52,451 bases of DNA from Betaproteobacteria bacterium (GTDB lineage Bacteria; Pseudomonadota; Gammaproteobacteria; Burkholderiales; SG8-39). Below are positions 8,379 to 17,319 of this stretch, one piece after another. Position 1 is the first letter of the stretch. Each line of letters begins with the position of its first letter. The stretch spans positions 1-52,451 of the forward strand of contig JAJDOG010000038.1 of assembly GCA_022340285.1 (NCBI GenBank), given 5' to 3'. The translations under genes were made by a program, and so were the position numbers. Below the pieces are notes generated by a model. It searched no databases. It saw nothing but the letters and a program-made list of their open reading frames with translations, and had not been told where the DNA came from.

Positions 8379-8867
8379 CTACGCGACTTCCGCGTCGGCA
8401 GGCTCGGCGTCCTTCGCGAACACCTCGCTGCCCTGACCGTCGACCACCCGCACGCCCACGGGGATGCCCTGTCGCACGCTCTCGGTGACCAGGCAGAAGT
8501 CCTCGAACTGCTGCAGGCACCGGTCGAAGTGCTTGACGTCACCGGCAGGGTCCGCGAGCCGGAGGGTCACGTCGAGACGACCGATCCGGAGACGCCCCCG
8601 CTCGTTGCGAGCCAGCATCCCGGTGACCTCGGCGCGGAGTTTCCCCGGGTTCTGGCGGAATTTCCGCATGCAAAACAGCAAGCTCGACGACAGACAGTTC
8701 CCGACCGCGGCGGCGACGAGCCGGGCGGCATTGGGGCCCGCGGCCCCGCCAAGGGGCGGTGGTTCGTCCAGCAGCAGTTCGGGCACATCAGGCCAGTCGA
8801 ACTTGACGCGAAACTCGTAATCCGCAAGTTGCTCGAGCTCGAGCGTGAAGGAAGGGGACTCGTTCAT
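8379..8867 (-). CDS. OsmC/Ohr family protein, probable thiol peroxidase
   Basis: A 162-residue protein of the OsmC-like fold. The two conserved cysteines are C58 (in AVGNCLSSSLLF) and C125 (in EDFCLVTESV); in OsmC and Ohr this pair reduces organic hydroperoxides. C66 and C117 are extra. The start at 8867 has GGAGC seven bases upstream; an extension to 8957 lacks one. Cytoplasmic. It belongs to the divergent OsmC group rather than the classical Ohr, so the substrate is uncertain. Confidence 0.85.
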   Translation of the reverse strand: MNESPSFTLELEQLADYEFRVKFDWPDVPELLLDEPPPLGGAAGPNAARLVAAAVGNCLSSSLLFCMRKFRQNPGKLRAEVTGMLARNERGRLRIGRLDVTLRLADPAGDVKHFDRCLQQFEDFCLVTESVRQGIPVGVRVVDGQGSEVFAKDAEPADAEVA

Positions 8868-9052
8868 GACGTTCGCTCCATGGTTCCGCTTCCAGTCTGC
8901 GACTGGAGAGGGCCCAGGTCTGTGACCCGGATCCCACATGGCGTCGGCTGAAGGCATCCTCCTGGGGGATGCTCCTCGGAGCTGAGCGAATTAGGCGACG
9001 CGGAGAGGGGAATTTGTAGCGTTACCAAAGTCACACGGGTGCCACTGAGCGC

Positions 9053-9081
9053 TTGTTCAGCATATTCTCGAGTGCTAATAT
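9053..9081 (+). promoter_or_regulatory. Predicted sigma-70 promoter for a candidate small RNA
   Basis: TTGTTC (9053-9058) and TAATAT (9076-9081) are 17 bp apart, and a TGC just before the -10 makes it an extended -10 promoter. The predicted start is near 9088. Confidence 0.45.
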
Positions 9082-9087
9082 TTTTTG

Positions 9088-9229
9088 TGACGGGGGTATG
9101 AACTGAATTGCGAGCTGCAACGGTGATGTGACCCGAGCAGGTTGCGAGTTCCTCCGGCAGGGCCTTTCTCCTCCTCCTCCTGGGCTCTGCCTTTCCCCCC
9201 GCGCACGTTCATGCGTGCGCGGGGTTTTT
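9088..9229 (+). ncRNA. Candidate small RNA with CU-rich (anti-Shine-Dalgarno) hairpin loop
   Basis: No credible frame fills this stretch, but it has a promoter, a stem-loop and a terminator in order. The stem-loop at 9156-9191 pairs GGCAGGGCC with GGGCTCTGCC (one G-U pair) and shows a loop of repeated CTC (TTTCTCCTCCTCCTCCT, 9165-9181). An 11-bp GC terminator follows directly. Exposed CCUCC loops are a feature of small RNAs that pair with Shine-Dalgarno sequences, such as the cuckoo RNAs of alphaproteobacteria. The 5' end is a prediction; homology to a known family is not established. Confidence 0.5.
9197..9229 (+). terminator. Rho-independent terminator of the candidate small RNA
   Basis: A perfect 11-bp stem, CCCCGCGCACG / CGTGCGCGGGG, has a six-base loop and is followed by five Ts (9225-9229). 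Confidence 0.85.
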
Positions 9230-9318
9230 ACTTCCGAACCTTTCCGTTATTCCTCGTCTAAACTGCGAGGCGCACGCCCGCTTCCGGCTTACCGGTCGCC
9301 ATCGAGGAGAGCGGAACG

Positions 9319-10332
9319 ATGAAACCCTGGCACGTTGTGAGCATCGTGGCGCTGGCGCTGCTCGCCCCGCCGCTCGCGCTGGCACAGACCCCATCCCCGA
9401 AGGCGATCGAGGTGCCATCGTGGTTCGCAAAGTCGTTCCTCGATTTCCGCGACGACATCGCGGACGCGGCGCAGGCCGACAAGCGCGTCATGGTGTATTT
9501 CCACCAGGATGGCTGCCCGTACTGCGCGAAGCTCGTTTCCACGAACTTCACCCAGCGGTCGATCGTGGACAAGATGCGGAAGGGCTTCGTCGCGATCGAT
9601 ATCAACATGTGGGGCGACCGGGAAACGACATGGCTGGACGGCAAGTCCCGCCCGGAAAAGGAACTGGCGGCGCACCTGAAGGTGCAGTTCACGCCGACGA
9701 TTCTCTTCTTCGACGAGAAGGGCAACGTGGTGGCGCGAATGAACGGGTACTACCCGCCGCATCGCTTCGAGGCGGCGCTCGACTATGTCACCGGCAGGAA
9801 AGAGCGTGAGCTTCCATTCTCCGAATACATGAAGACCGCGGTGAAGGAATCGGCGAGTGCCGAGCTGCACGACGAGCCTTTCTTCATGAAGGAGCCGCTC
9901 GACCTTCGGCGCAAGGTCGGCGGCAAGCCGCTTGCGGTCGTGTTCGAGACGCCCTATTGCTCGGGCTGCGACGAGATGCACCGCGAGGCGTTCAAGCGCC
10001 GCGAAGTGCTCGAGCAGATGGCCAAGTTCGACGTGGCGCGCGTCATGGTCGGTGGCCGGTCGGCGCTGACCACGCCCGACGGAAGAAGACTCGATGCGGG
10101 TGCGTGGGCGCGTGAGTTGAAGGTGGCCTATACGCCGAGCGTCGTCTTCTTCGACGACCGGGGCCGGGAGGTGTTTCGGATCGAGGCCTACCTGCGGCCT
10201 TTTCACCTGACGGGCTCGTTCGATTACGTGGCGAGCGGAGGCTACAGGGAGGAGCCCTCGTTCCAGCGATTCCTACAGGCCAAGGCCAAGAAGATCCAGG
10301 ACGCTGGGGGCGAAGTCGAGCTCTGGAAGTAG
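9319..10332 (+). CDS. Periplasmic protein with two tandem thioredoxin-like domains
   Basis: A 337-residue exported protein (signal peptide 1-22, ending LALA-Q). It carries two thioredoxin folds. Domain 1 has C66-P-Y-C69 and the cis-proline region FTPTILFF; domain 2 has C214-S-G-C217 and YTPSVVFF. Each ends with a similar F.D..G strand, so the protein probably arose by duplication of a SoxW/DsbE-like single-domain protein. It may pass electrons or reduce disulfides in the periplasm; the partner is unknown. GAGGAGAGCGG precedes the ATG. Downstream is an R1 repeat, then a convergent cupredoxin-like gene. Confidence 0.88.
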   Translation: MKPWHVVSIVALALLAPPLALAQTPSPKAIEVPSWFAKSFLDFRDDIADAAQADKRVMVYFHQDGCPYCAKLVSTNFTQRSIVDKMRKGFVAIDINMWGDRETTWLDGKSRPEKELAAHLKVQFTPTILFFDEKGNVVARMNGYYPPHRFEAALDYVTGRKERELPFSEYMKTAVKESASAELHDEPFFMKEPLDLRRKVGGKPLAVVFETPYCSGCDEMHREAFKRREVLEQMAKFDVARVMVGGRSALTTPDGRRLDAGAWARELKVAYTPSVVFFDDRGREVFRIEAYLRPFHLTGSFDYVASGGYREEPSFQRFLQAKAKKIQDAGGEVELWK

Positions 10333-10340
10333 ACATCAGG

Positions 10341-10449
10341 AACCACCCCGCCCCGCTTGCGGGGCACCCCTCCTTGAAAAGGAGGGGAAAAAGCGTCAAA
10401 CCTCCCCTCCTTTTCAAGGAGGGGTCCGCCCGTAGGGCGGGGGGTGGTT
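10341..10449. repeat. R1 palindromic repeat pair
   Basis: An inverted copy (second hairpin GCCCCGC/GCGGGGC) and a direct copy (CCGCCC-GTA-GGGCGG) are separated by a short linker between two convergent genes. The different but still complementary second stems are good evidence of covariation. Confidence 0.9.
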
Positions 10450-10466
10450 GCGGGCCCGCGACGGCG

Positions 10467-10943
10467 TCATTTCACGACGAGCTTGTAGGCAGGCGTCGGG
10501 TTGAGCGGGCACGAGTAGACGTACTCGCCTTCCTCGAGCAGGATCTCGTAGTCCTGCGTCGTGCCCGCCTTCAATCCGCCGCCCGAGACGCTCGGCAGGC
10601 TCAACCGGTCCAGCAATCCATCGCCGCGCAGCCAGAAGCCGAGCTCGTAATCCACGTTCAGATTCGTGACCCGGAAGATGTACTTGCCGGGCCGGAGGCG
10701 AATGGTCTTCGCTTTGGCCAGGCGCGCGGCCTCGGTTTCCGCATTGATCGCCACGCAGTCCTTCTTTCCCGATGACTGGAAGCCGTGGTTCGTTCCCCCC
10801 TCGGGCTCGAGAAACTGGCACGGCACCTGGGTGAGCTCGATCACCGCCGGGTCGGCCGCGGGCACGCCGGTGGCGGCGATCGCGATGCCCACCCCGAACA
10901 ACGCATGGGCGCATGCCTTGACCGCTGCTCGGCGAGAGATCAT
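10467..10943 (-). CDS. Exported cupredoxin-like protein lacking canonical copper ligands
   Basis: A 158-residue protein with a signal peptide (twin Arg at SRRAAVK, hydrophobic core, AADPA cleavage region). The rest resembles a cupredoxin beta-barrel: KTIRLRPGKYIFRVTN and, at the end, GEYVYSCPLNPTPAYKLVV, which sits where cupredoxins have a YxCxxHxxM-type ligand loop. The cysteine is kept but the His is Asn (CPLNP) and no upstream ligand His is evident, so normal type-1 copper binding is doubtful. The start at 10943 has CAGGA eight bases upstream. Function unknown. Confidence 0.6.
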   Translation of the reverse strand: MISRRAAVKACAHALFGVGIAIAATGVPAADPAVIELTQVPCQFLEPEGGTNHGFQSSGKKDCVAINAETEAARLAKAKTIRLRPGKYIFRVTNLNVDYELGFWLRGDGLLDRLSLPSVSGGGLKAGTTQDYEILLEEGEYVYSCPLNPTPAYKLVVK

Positions 10944-11069
10944 GGAGGGGTCCTGATCGATGCGGGCTTCTGCCCGAGGGGTGCCATTGTCCGCCACCCT
11001 CGAGTGCGCCGGAAGACGCCCGCGCCGGGGACCCCCGGCAAATAGATTGGCCCCTTCACCCCTCAACCC

Positions 11070-11097
11070 CTTGAAAAGGAATCCCCCTGCCCATATT
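11070..11097 (+). promoter_or_regulatory. Sigma-32 (RpoH) type promoter of groESL
   Basis: CTTGAAA (11070-11076) and CCCATAT (11090-11096) are 13 bp apart, matching the RpoH consensus at every defined position. The predicted transcription start (about 11104) falls inside the CIRCE element. Confidence 0.85.
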
Positions 11098-11098
11098 A

Positions 11099-11125
11099 TT
11101 GGCACTCGTCCGCCGCGAGTGCTAA
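11099..11125 (+). promoter_or_regulatory. CIRCE operator (HrcA binding site)
   Basis: TTGGCACTC, nine bases, GAGTGCTAA: the CIRCE inverted repeat with one change from TTAGCACTC. HrcA bound here would block transcription start from the overlapping sigma-32 promoter, so groESL would be under both positive and negative heat-shock control. Confidence 0.93.
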
Positions 11126-11208
11126 CAAAGCGCGCGCGCAAGGATTTTGAAACGGCCCCGGAGCTCCCGGAGCTAGTGCTTACTCACCGATCAGAGGAGA
11201 TAATCTGT

Positions 11209-11496
11209 ATGAAAATCCGCCCCTTGCATGACCGCGTGATCGTCAAGCGGCTCGAAGAAGAGCGCAAGACGGCCAGCGGGATCGTGATCCCGGACACAGC
11301 CGGTGAAAAGCCCGATCAGGGCGAGGTCCTGGCTGTCGGCAACGGCAAGGTCAACGACGAAGGCAAGATCCGACCCCTGGACGTCAAGGTCGGCAATCGC
11401 GTGCTCTTCGGCAAGTACTCCGGCCAGACCGTCAAGGTCGAGGGCGAGGAGCTGCTGGTGATGCGCGAAGAAGACATCATGGGAATCATCGAGTAA
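11209..11496 (+). CDS. groES: Co-chaperonin GroES (Hsp10)
   Basis: A 95-residue GroES with the full family pattern: [14 protein letters not shown] at the N-terminus, the mobile loop around [16 protein letters not shown], and the C-terminal [18 protein letters not shown]. It forms the heptameric lid of GroEL in the cytoplasm. AGAGGAGA lies upstream of the ATG. First gene of the groES-groEL operon, 48 bases before groEL. Confidence 0.98.
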   Translation: MKIRPLHDRVIVKRLEEERKTASGIVIPDTAGEKPDQGEVLAVGNGKVNDEGKIRPLDVKVGNRVLFGKYSGQTVKVEGEELLVMREEDIMGIIE

Positions 11497-11535
11497 GCCG
11501 GGGTCTTCCAGGACACGGTTCAACCAAAGATCTAG

Positions 11536-13200
<1,665 letters not shown>

Positions 13201-13227
13201 CACGTGTACGCGCGTTAGAGGTCCATC

Positions 13228-13273
13228 GGAACGGAACGAACAGGAGGGAACCGGCTGGTTCCCTCCTGTTACC
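13228..13273. repeat. R2 palindromic repeat downstream of groEL
   Basis: The stem CAGGAGGGAACC / GGTTCCCTCCTG closes a GGCT loop and is flanked by GGAACGAAC and GTTACC. Closely related units occur twice at 28209-28310. Confidence 0.8.
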
Positions 13274-13278
13274 TACCG

Positions 13279-13306
13279 AAAACCCCGCGCGAGCGGGGTT
13301 TTTCTT
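13279..13306 (+). terminator. groESL rho-independent terminator
   Basis: AACCCCGC-GCGA-GCGGGGTT hairpin followed by a T-rich tract (TTTTTC). Confidence 0.88.
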
Positions 13307-13342
13307 TTGTGGGCAAGCGCGCGGAGTCGTTTTGGTTGGTTT

Positions 13343-13388
13343 CCCCTCCTTTTCAAGGAGGGGTGACTGCGTAGCAGCCGGGGTGGTT
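13343..13388. repeat. R1 repeat, single copy
   Basis: A single direct R1 copy. The second hairpin (GACTGC-GTA-GCAGCC) has one mispair at its base. It lies just upstream of the arsR promoter. Confidence 0.88.
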
Positions 13389-13405
13389 GGTTGCGGTGGT
13401 CGGCA

Positions 13406-13434
13406 TTGACATGCAACCGTTATTTCGATAACTT
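13406..13434 (+). promoter_or_regulatory. ars promoter and ArsR operator
   Basis: TTGACA (13406-13411) and a weak -10 (TAACTT, 13429-13434) are 17 bp apart. An inverted repeat, GTTAT-TTCG-ATAAC (13419-13432), lies in the spacer and overlaps the -10, where ArsR binding would block RNA polymerase. The predicted start is at the arsR ATG, so a leaderless transcript is possible. Confidence 0.65.
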
Positions 13435-13441
13435 TGGAAAT

Positions 13442-13786
13442 ATGGAAACGACACCTGCTCTGAAAGCCTTGGGTGCGCTCGCGCAAGAGACACGTCTCGC
13501 GATCTTCCGGCGCCTCGTCCAGGCAGGGCCGTCGGGCATGGCTGCCGGCGCGATCGCCGATGCGCTCGACGTCGCCGCGCCGACGTTGTCGTTTCACCTC
13601 GCCCAGCTCGCCAACGCCGGCCTGGTCCGGTCGCGGCAGGAGGGGCGGTTCGTGTACTACTCGGCCGACTTCGACGCGATGAACGGGCTGGTCGGCTTTC
13701 TCACCGAGAACTGCTGCGGCGGAAATGCCTGCGGTCCACAGGCTGTCGTTTGCGACCCCGTCACCACGAAAGGCACCAAGCAATGA
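13442..13786 (+). CDS. arsR: ArsR-family arsenite-responsive repressor
   Basis: A 114-residue winged-helix repressor. The recognition helix lies in APTLSFHLAQLANAGLV (about residues 46-62) and the wing in SRQEGRFVYYS. It lacks the ELCVCDL site of E. coli ArsR; instead it has C91, C92 and C97 in ENCCGGNACG, the same arrangement as the C-terminal arsenite site of Acidithiobacillus ferrooxidans ArsR (C95, C96, C102). C104 is extra. The start at 13442 removes 17 unlikely residues. Its stop overlaps arsI by ATGA, so the three ars genes form one operon that it should repress. Confidence 0.92.
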   Translation: METTPALKALGALAQETRLAIFRRLVQAGPSGMAAGAIADALDVAAPTLSFHLAQLANAGLVRSRQEGRFVYYSADFDAMNGLVGFLTENCCGGNACGPQAVVCDPVTTKGTKQ

Positions 13787-14280
13787 AGCGATTCCACGTT
13801 CACGTCGCCGTCGACGACCTCGCGGCCAGCATTCGTTTCTACTCTACCGTGTTCGGCGCGCCGCCCACGCTCGTCAAGGACGACTACGCCAAGTGGATGG
13901 TCGAAGACCCGCGCCTCAACTTCGCGATCTCCGCGCGCGGCATGAAGGCCGGCGTCGACCATCTCGGCATCCAGGTCGACTCCGACGAGGCGCTCGCCGG
14001 GTTGCGCAGGCAGGTCGGCGATGCCGAGATCGCGGCGAACGATCAGAGCGGCGCCGCCTGCTGCTATGCGAACTCGAACAAGTACTGGACCACCGATCCG
14101 CAGGGCGTCGCCTGGGAGACCTTCCATACGCTGCACGAGATCCCCGTCTTCGGCGCGGACAGCAAGACCGCTGAAGACCCGAACGCGGAAGGCATGCGTG
14201 CGGAGCGCGCCGCGTGCTGCGCGCCCCGACCGAAGGTGATCCCGATCGCCGCCGACCAGCCCGCCAAGGCGTGCTGCTGA
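13783..14280 (+). CDS. arsI: ArsI-type C-As lyase (VOC family), organoarsenical demethylation
   Basis: A 165-residue vicinal-oxygen-chelate protein. ArsI is an Fe(II) dioxygenase that splits the carbon-arsenic bond of trivalent methyl- and aromatic arsenicals. Likely metal ligands are H5 or H7 (MKRFHVHVAV), H60 (VDHLGIQV) and E112 (AWETF); the substrate-binding vicinal cysteines are C93 and C94 (SGAACCYAN). The C-terminus has two further Cys pairs (ERAACCAP and KACC). The related CadI proteins share the fold, but the place between arsR and acr3 favours ArsI. Confidence 0.88.
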   Translation: MKRFHVHVAVDDLAASIRFYSTVFGAPPTLVKDDYAKWMVEDPRLNFAISARGMKAGVDHLGIQVDSDEALAGLRRQVGDAEIAANDQSGAACCYANSNKYWTTDPQGVAWETFHTLHEIPVFGADSKTAEDPNAEGMRAERAACCAPRPKVIPIAADQPAKACC

Positions 14281-14293
14281 GCCAGGCGTCCGC

Positions 14294-15382
14294 ATGACTT
14301 CGCGTGCGACAGCTTTGCCGGCGCGGCCCCCACGCAGCGGCGCGCGGATGGGCCTGTTCGAGCGCTGGCTCACGCTCTGGGTTTTTCTCTGCATCGTCGC
14401 CGGCATCGCGCTCGGTCAGTTCTTCCCCGCGCCGTTCCAGGCCCTCGGGCGCATGGAAATCGCGCGGGTCAACATCCCGGTGGGCTTGCTCATCTGGGTG
14501 ATGATCATCCCGATGCTGCTCAAGATCGACTTCGGTGCGATCGGGCAGGTGCGCCAGCACGTGCGCGGCATCGGCGTGACGGTCGCGGTGAACTGGCTCG
14601 TCAAGCCGTTCTCGATGGCGCTTCTCGCGTGGATCTTCATCCGCCACGTGTTCGCGCCGTACCTGCCTGCCGAGCAGCTCGACAGCTACATCGCCGGCCT
14701 GATCCTGCTCGCGGCGGCGCCCTGCACCGCGATGGTGTTCGTCTGGAGCCAGCTCTCGGAGGGCGACCCCTACTTCACGCTCTCGCAGGTCGCGCTGAAC
14801 GACACGATCATGATCTTCGCGTTCGCGCCGATCGTGGGCCTGCTGCTCGGGCTTTCCGCGATCACGGTGCCGTGGGACACGCTGTTCATCTCGGTGGGGC
14901 TCTACATCGTGATCCCGGTGATCCTCGCGCAGGCGTGGCGCAAGGCGCTGCTCGCCCGCGGCGAGGAGGCCCTCAAGAGAACGCTCGCGCACATCCAGCC
15001 GTTCTCGGTCGCTGCGCTGCTCGTCACCCTCGTCCTGCTCTTCGCATTCCAGGGCGGCCAGATCCTGAAGCAGCCGCTGGTCATCGCCATGCTCGCCGTC
15101 CCGATCGTGATCCAGGTGTACTTCAACTCGGGACTCGCCTACCTGCTGAACCGCAAGTTCGGCGTCGCGCACTGCGTCGCCGCCCCGTCGGCGCTCATCG
15201 GCGCGAGCAATTTCTTCGAGCTCGCGGTCGCCGCGGCGATCAGCCTGTTCGGCTTCGAGTCGGGCGCGGCGCTCGCCACCGTGGTCGGCGTGCTGGTCGA
15301 AGTGCCGGTGATGCTGTCGGTCGTGCGCATCGTGAACGCCTCGCGCGGCTGGTACGAGCGCGGAGAATCGCCGGCGGCGTGA
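14294..15382 (+). CDS. acr3: ACR3-family arsenite efflux permease
   Basis: A 362-residue, ten-helix membrane carrier. The essential family cysteine is C144 in AAAPCTAMVFVWS, and the later conserved segment SNFFELAVAAAI is present. It exports As(III), the product left after ArsI acts, using the proton gradient. It starts 13 bases after arsI; a second Met (residue 19) is an alternative start. No arsenate reductase gene is in the operon. Confidence 0.93.
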   Translation: MTSRATALPARPPRSGARMGLFERWLTLWVFLCIVAGIALGQFFPAPFQALGRMEIARVNIPVGLLIWVMIIPMLLKIDFGAIGQVRQHVRGIGVTVAVNWLVKPFSMALLAWIFIRHVFAPYLPAEQLDSYIAGLILLAAAPCTAMVFVWSQLSEGDPYFTLSQVALNDTIMIFAFAPIVGLLLGLSAITVPWDTLFISVGLYIVIPVILAQAWRKALLARGEEALKRTLAHIQPFSVAALLVTLVLLFAFQGGQILKQPLVIAMLAVPIVIQVYFNSGLAYLLNRKFGVAHCVAAPSALIGASNFFELAVAAAISLFGFESGAALATVVGVLVEVPVMLSVVRIVNASRGWYERGESPAA

Positions 15383-15385
15383 AGC

Positions 15386-15408
15386 GGCCGGCCTGCGCGA
15401 GGCCGGCA
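15386..15408 (+). terminator. Possible terminator after acr3
   Basis: GCCGGCCT-GCGC-GAGGCCGGC-type hairpin just after the acr3 stop; the T tract is short (ATTTG), so efficiency is doubtful. Confidence 0.4.
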
Positions 15409-15479
15409 TTTGCTAGACTGCCCGCCAGGCGCGACCGCTCGCCGCAATCGGGCCGGGACGGCGCGCAGGGGGAGGAGGC

Positions 15480-15806
15480 GTGCGCATCAACGCAACGGGC
15501 GCGACGGTGCTGCAGCACGGCGCGCTTTTCTACGACCGGGTCGGCAGGACCGCCGAGATGAACGGGCACGCGCTCGTGCTCTCCGAGCGCGAGCGCACAC
15601 TCCTCGAGATCTTCATGCAGCAGCCCGGGCAGATGGTCAGCAAGGCGCAGATCATCGAGATGATGTGCGAGCGGGGCGAACCGGTGAGCACGAATGCGGT
15701 GGAGGTTTACGTCCACCGCCTGCGAAAAAAGCTCGAGGTCGGCGGCGTGAGGATCTACACGGTGCGCGGGCAGGGCTATTGCCTCGACGAGGCGCGCACA
15801 ATCTGA
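15480..15806 (+). CDS. Stand-alone OmpR/PhoB-type winged-helix DNA-binding protein
   Basis: A 108-residue protein that is essentially one trans_reg_C domain: strands at the N-terminus, then SERERTLLEIFMQQPGQMVS, the recognition helix STNAVEVYVHRLRKKL and the wing RIYTVRGQGYCL. There is no receiver domain, no membrane segment and no partner kinase next to it. It starts with GTG preceded by GGGGGAGGAGGC. It may be a phosphorylation-independent regulator. Targets unknown. Confidence 0.82.
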   Translation: MRINATGATVLQHGALFYDRVGRTAEMNGHALVLSERERTLLEIFMQQPGQMVSKAQIIEMMCERGEPVSTNAVEVYVHRLRKKLEVGGVRIYTVRGQGYCLDEARTI

Positions 15807-15898
15807 CACCGCCGTCCGAAACCATTGGCGCTCCTGAGCGACCGTGGCATTATTGACCCATAACAATAAAAACACTCGGGGAAGGGGTCGCGAGCCGA

Positions 15899-16444
15899 AT
15901 GGAAAAAAATGCCGTCCTCGTGAAGACGGCCAAGGGCACGGAAGAAGTAAAGTCCCGCGCGCACGGTCTGGCCGCGCGGCTGCGCAGTGTGCTCATCATG
16001 GTGGACGGCAAATCGACCGTCGCCGACTACATCGCCCGCTTCGGCGCGATTCCCGATATCGACGGTACGCTCCAGATGCTGCTCGCCCAGGGCTTCCTGG
16101 AGGCGCGCGTGGCCACGGTCGCTCCACCTCCACCTCCGCCCGCCGCGGCCCCGCCCCCCGCCCCGCAGGCGGCCGCCCCGCAAGCGCCCGGAACACCGGA
16201 GCCGCTGCCCGAAACGCGCAAGGAAGCGGTCGGCGAGCTCAGCCGCGTGCTGCTCGATTCGATGGGCCCGGATGCCGACATGTTCACGGGCATCATCGAG
16301 CGCGCCCGTACGCGCGTCGAATTCACCGAGGCTGCCGAACGCTGCGCGCGCGTGCTCGATAGCCTGGGCGCGCGGGGCAAGGCGAAGGCTGCCTGGTTTC
16401 GCGAGCGCATGCAGCTCGTCGCGGAGCGCTTCTTCGATGCATGA
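15899..16444 (+). CDS. Conserved hypothetical two-domain protein with proline-rich linker
   Basis: I do not recognise this 181-residue protein. Residues 1-72 look like a small helical or winged-helix domain (AHGLAARLRSVLIMVDGKST, then DIDGTLQMLLAQGFLEAR). Residues 73-103 are an Ala/Pro linker with a run of six prolines. Residues 104-181 are predicted helical (KEAVGELSRVLLDSMGPDAD onwards). No signal peptide. It lies 52 bases before the FixJ-type regulator on the same strand, so the two may be co-transcribed. The N-terminal pattern is seen in proteins that follow a regulator domain, but that is only an impression. Confidence 0.7.
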   Translation: MEKNAVLVKTAKGTEEVKSRAHGLAARLRSVLIMVDGKSTVADYIARFGAIPDIDGTLQMLLAQGFLEARVATVAPPPPPPAAAPPPAPQAAAPQAPGTPEPLPETRKEAVGELSRVLLDSMGPDADMFTGIIERARTRVEFTEAAERCARVLDSLGARGKAKAAWFRERMQLVAERFFDA

Positions 16445-16496
16445 CCTCCGCGGGGGCTAGAATCTCCGGTCGAGCGTCCCGCCGCTAGGGGGAGAC

Positions 16497-17111
16497 ATGC
16501 ATCGGCCCGCGGCTGCAACCGCGTACGTCGTGGACGACGATGAATCGATCCGGAGCCTGTGGCGTTGGCTCATGGAGTCCAACGGCATTGCCGTGCAGAC
16601 GTTCGCGACGGCGACGGAGTTCATCGAGGCCTACCAGAACGGCGGGCCGGCCTGCCTGATCCTCGACGTTCGTCTGCCGGGCATGAGCGGGCTCGAGCTC
16701 CAGGCCTACCTGCGAGAGAAGGGGGTCGGAATCCCGATCGTCTTCGTCACCGGTCACGGCGACGTGCCAACGGCTGTGAGCGCGTTCAAGGGCGGCGCGG
16801 TGGACTTCATCCAGAAGCCATTCAGCTACCGGGAAGTGCTCTCGAGCATCATGCGCGCATTCGCGCGCGACTCCGAGATCTGCGAGAAGCGCGTGCGGCA
16901 TTCATTGATCGCCGGGCGGCTCGCCGCGCTGACCGAGCGCGAGCGCGAGGTCATGACGCAGGTCGCCGAGGGCAAGTCGAACAAGGTCATTGCCGGCGAG
17001 CTCGCCATCAGCGTGAAGACCGTGGAATCGCATCGCGCCAGGGTGATGGAAAAGATGGGCGCCACATCGGTGGCGGCGCTGGTGCAGCTCTTGATGCACC
17101 GCGCCGAATAG
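16497..17111 (+). CDS. FixJ/NarL-type response regulator
   Basis: A 204-residue regulator. The receiver domain (about 8-120) has acidic pocket D13-D15, phosphoacceptor D57 (LILDVRL), T84 (FVTGHG) and K107 (QKPF). The LuxR-type helix-turn-helix (about 138-200) has LTEREREVMTQVAEGKSNK and ISVKTVESHRARVMEKM. AGGGGGAGAC lies before the ATG. It stands about 1 kb from the symporter genes and 4 kb from the symporter-kinase fusion. In Vibrio and Pseudomonas a kinase of that type (CrbS/MxtR) works with a LuxR-type regulator (CrbR/ErdR) on acetate genes, so this is a candidate partner by analogy. Confidence 0.9.
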   Translation: MHRPAAATAYVVDDDESIRSLWRWLMESNGIAVQTFATATEFIEAYQNGGPACLILDVRLPGMSGLELQAYLREKGVGIPIVFVTGHGDVPTAVSAFKGGAVDFIQKPFSYREVLSSIMRAFARDSEICEKRVRHSLIAGRLAALTEREREVMTQVAEGKSNKVIAGELAISVKTVESHRARVMEKMGATSVAALVQLLMHRAE

Positions 17112-17148
17112 GGCACGCGGATTGCTGCGCTGCGGCGAAGCGCCCTCA

Positions 17149-17205
17149 GGGTTTTCCCTAATAGGATTGGTGCGGCGCTCGCGCCTAGGATTGTGGATAG
17201 ATCGG
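17149..17205 (+). promoter_or_regulatory. Conserved-looking GGGTTTTCCC element of unknown role
   Basis: Between two convergent genes is GGGTTTTCCCTAATAGGATT followed about 30 bases later by a second AGGATTG. This AT-rich, symmetric block is out of place in a convergent spacer. It could be a regulator binding site or the relic of a promoter. Confidence 0.25.
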
Positions 17206-17319
17206 CGGCGCGCTGAGGCGATGACGCGGGCGCGCGCAGGCGAGGGCCGCATGAAACGAATCGACTCTGACGTGCGAAAGACGCGCCGGCATCGCCGCCT
17301 GCGCGGCCTCCCGGGCTCG

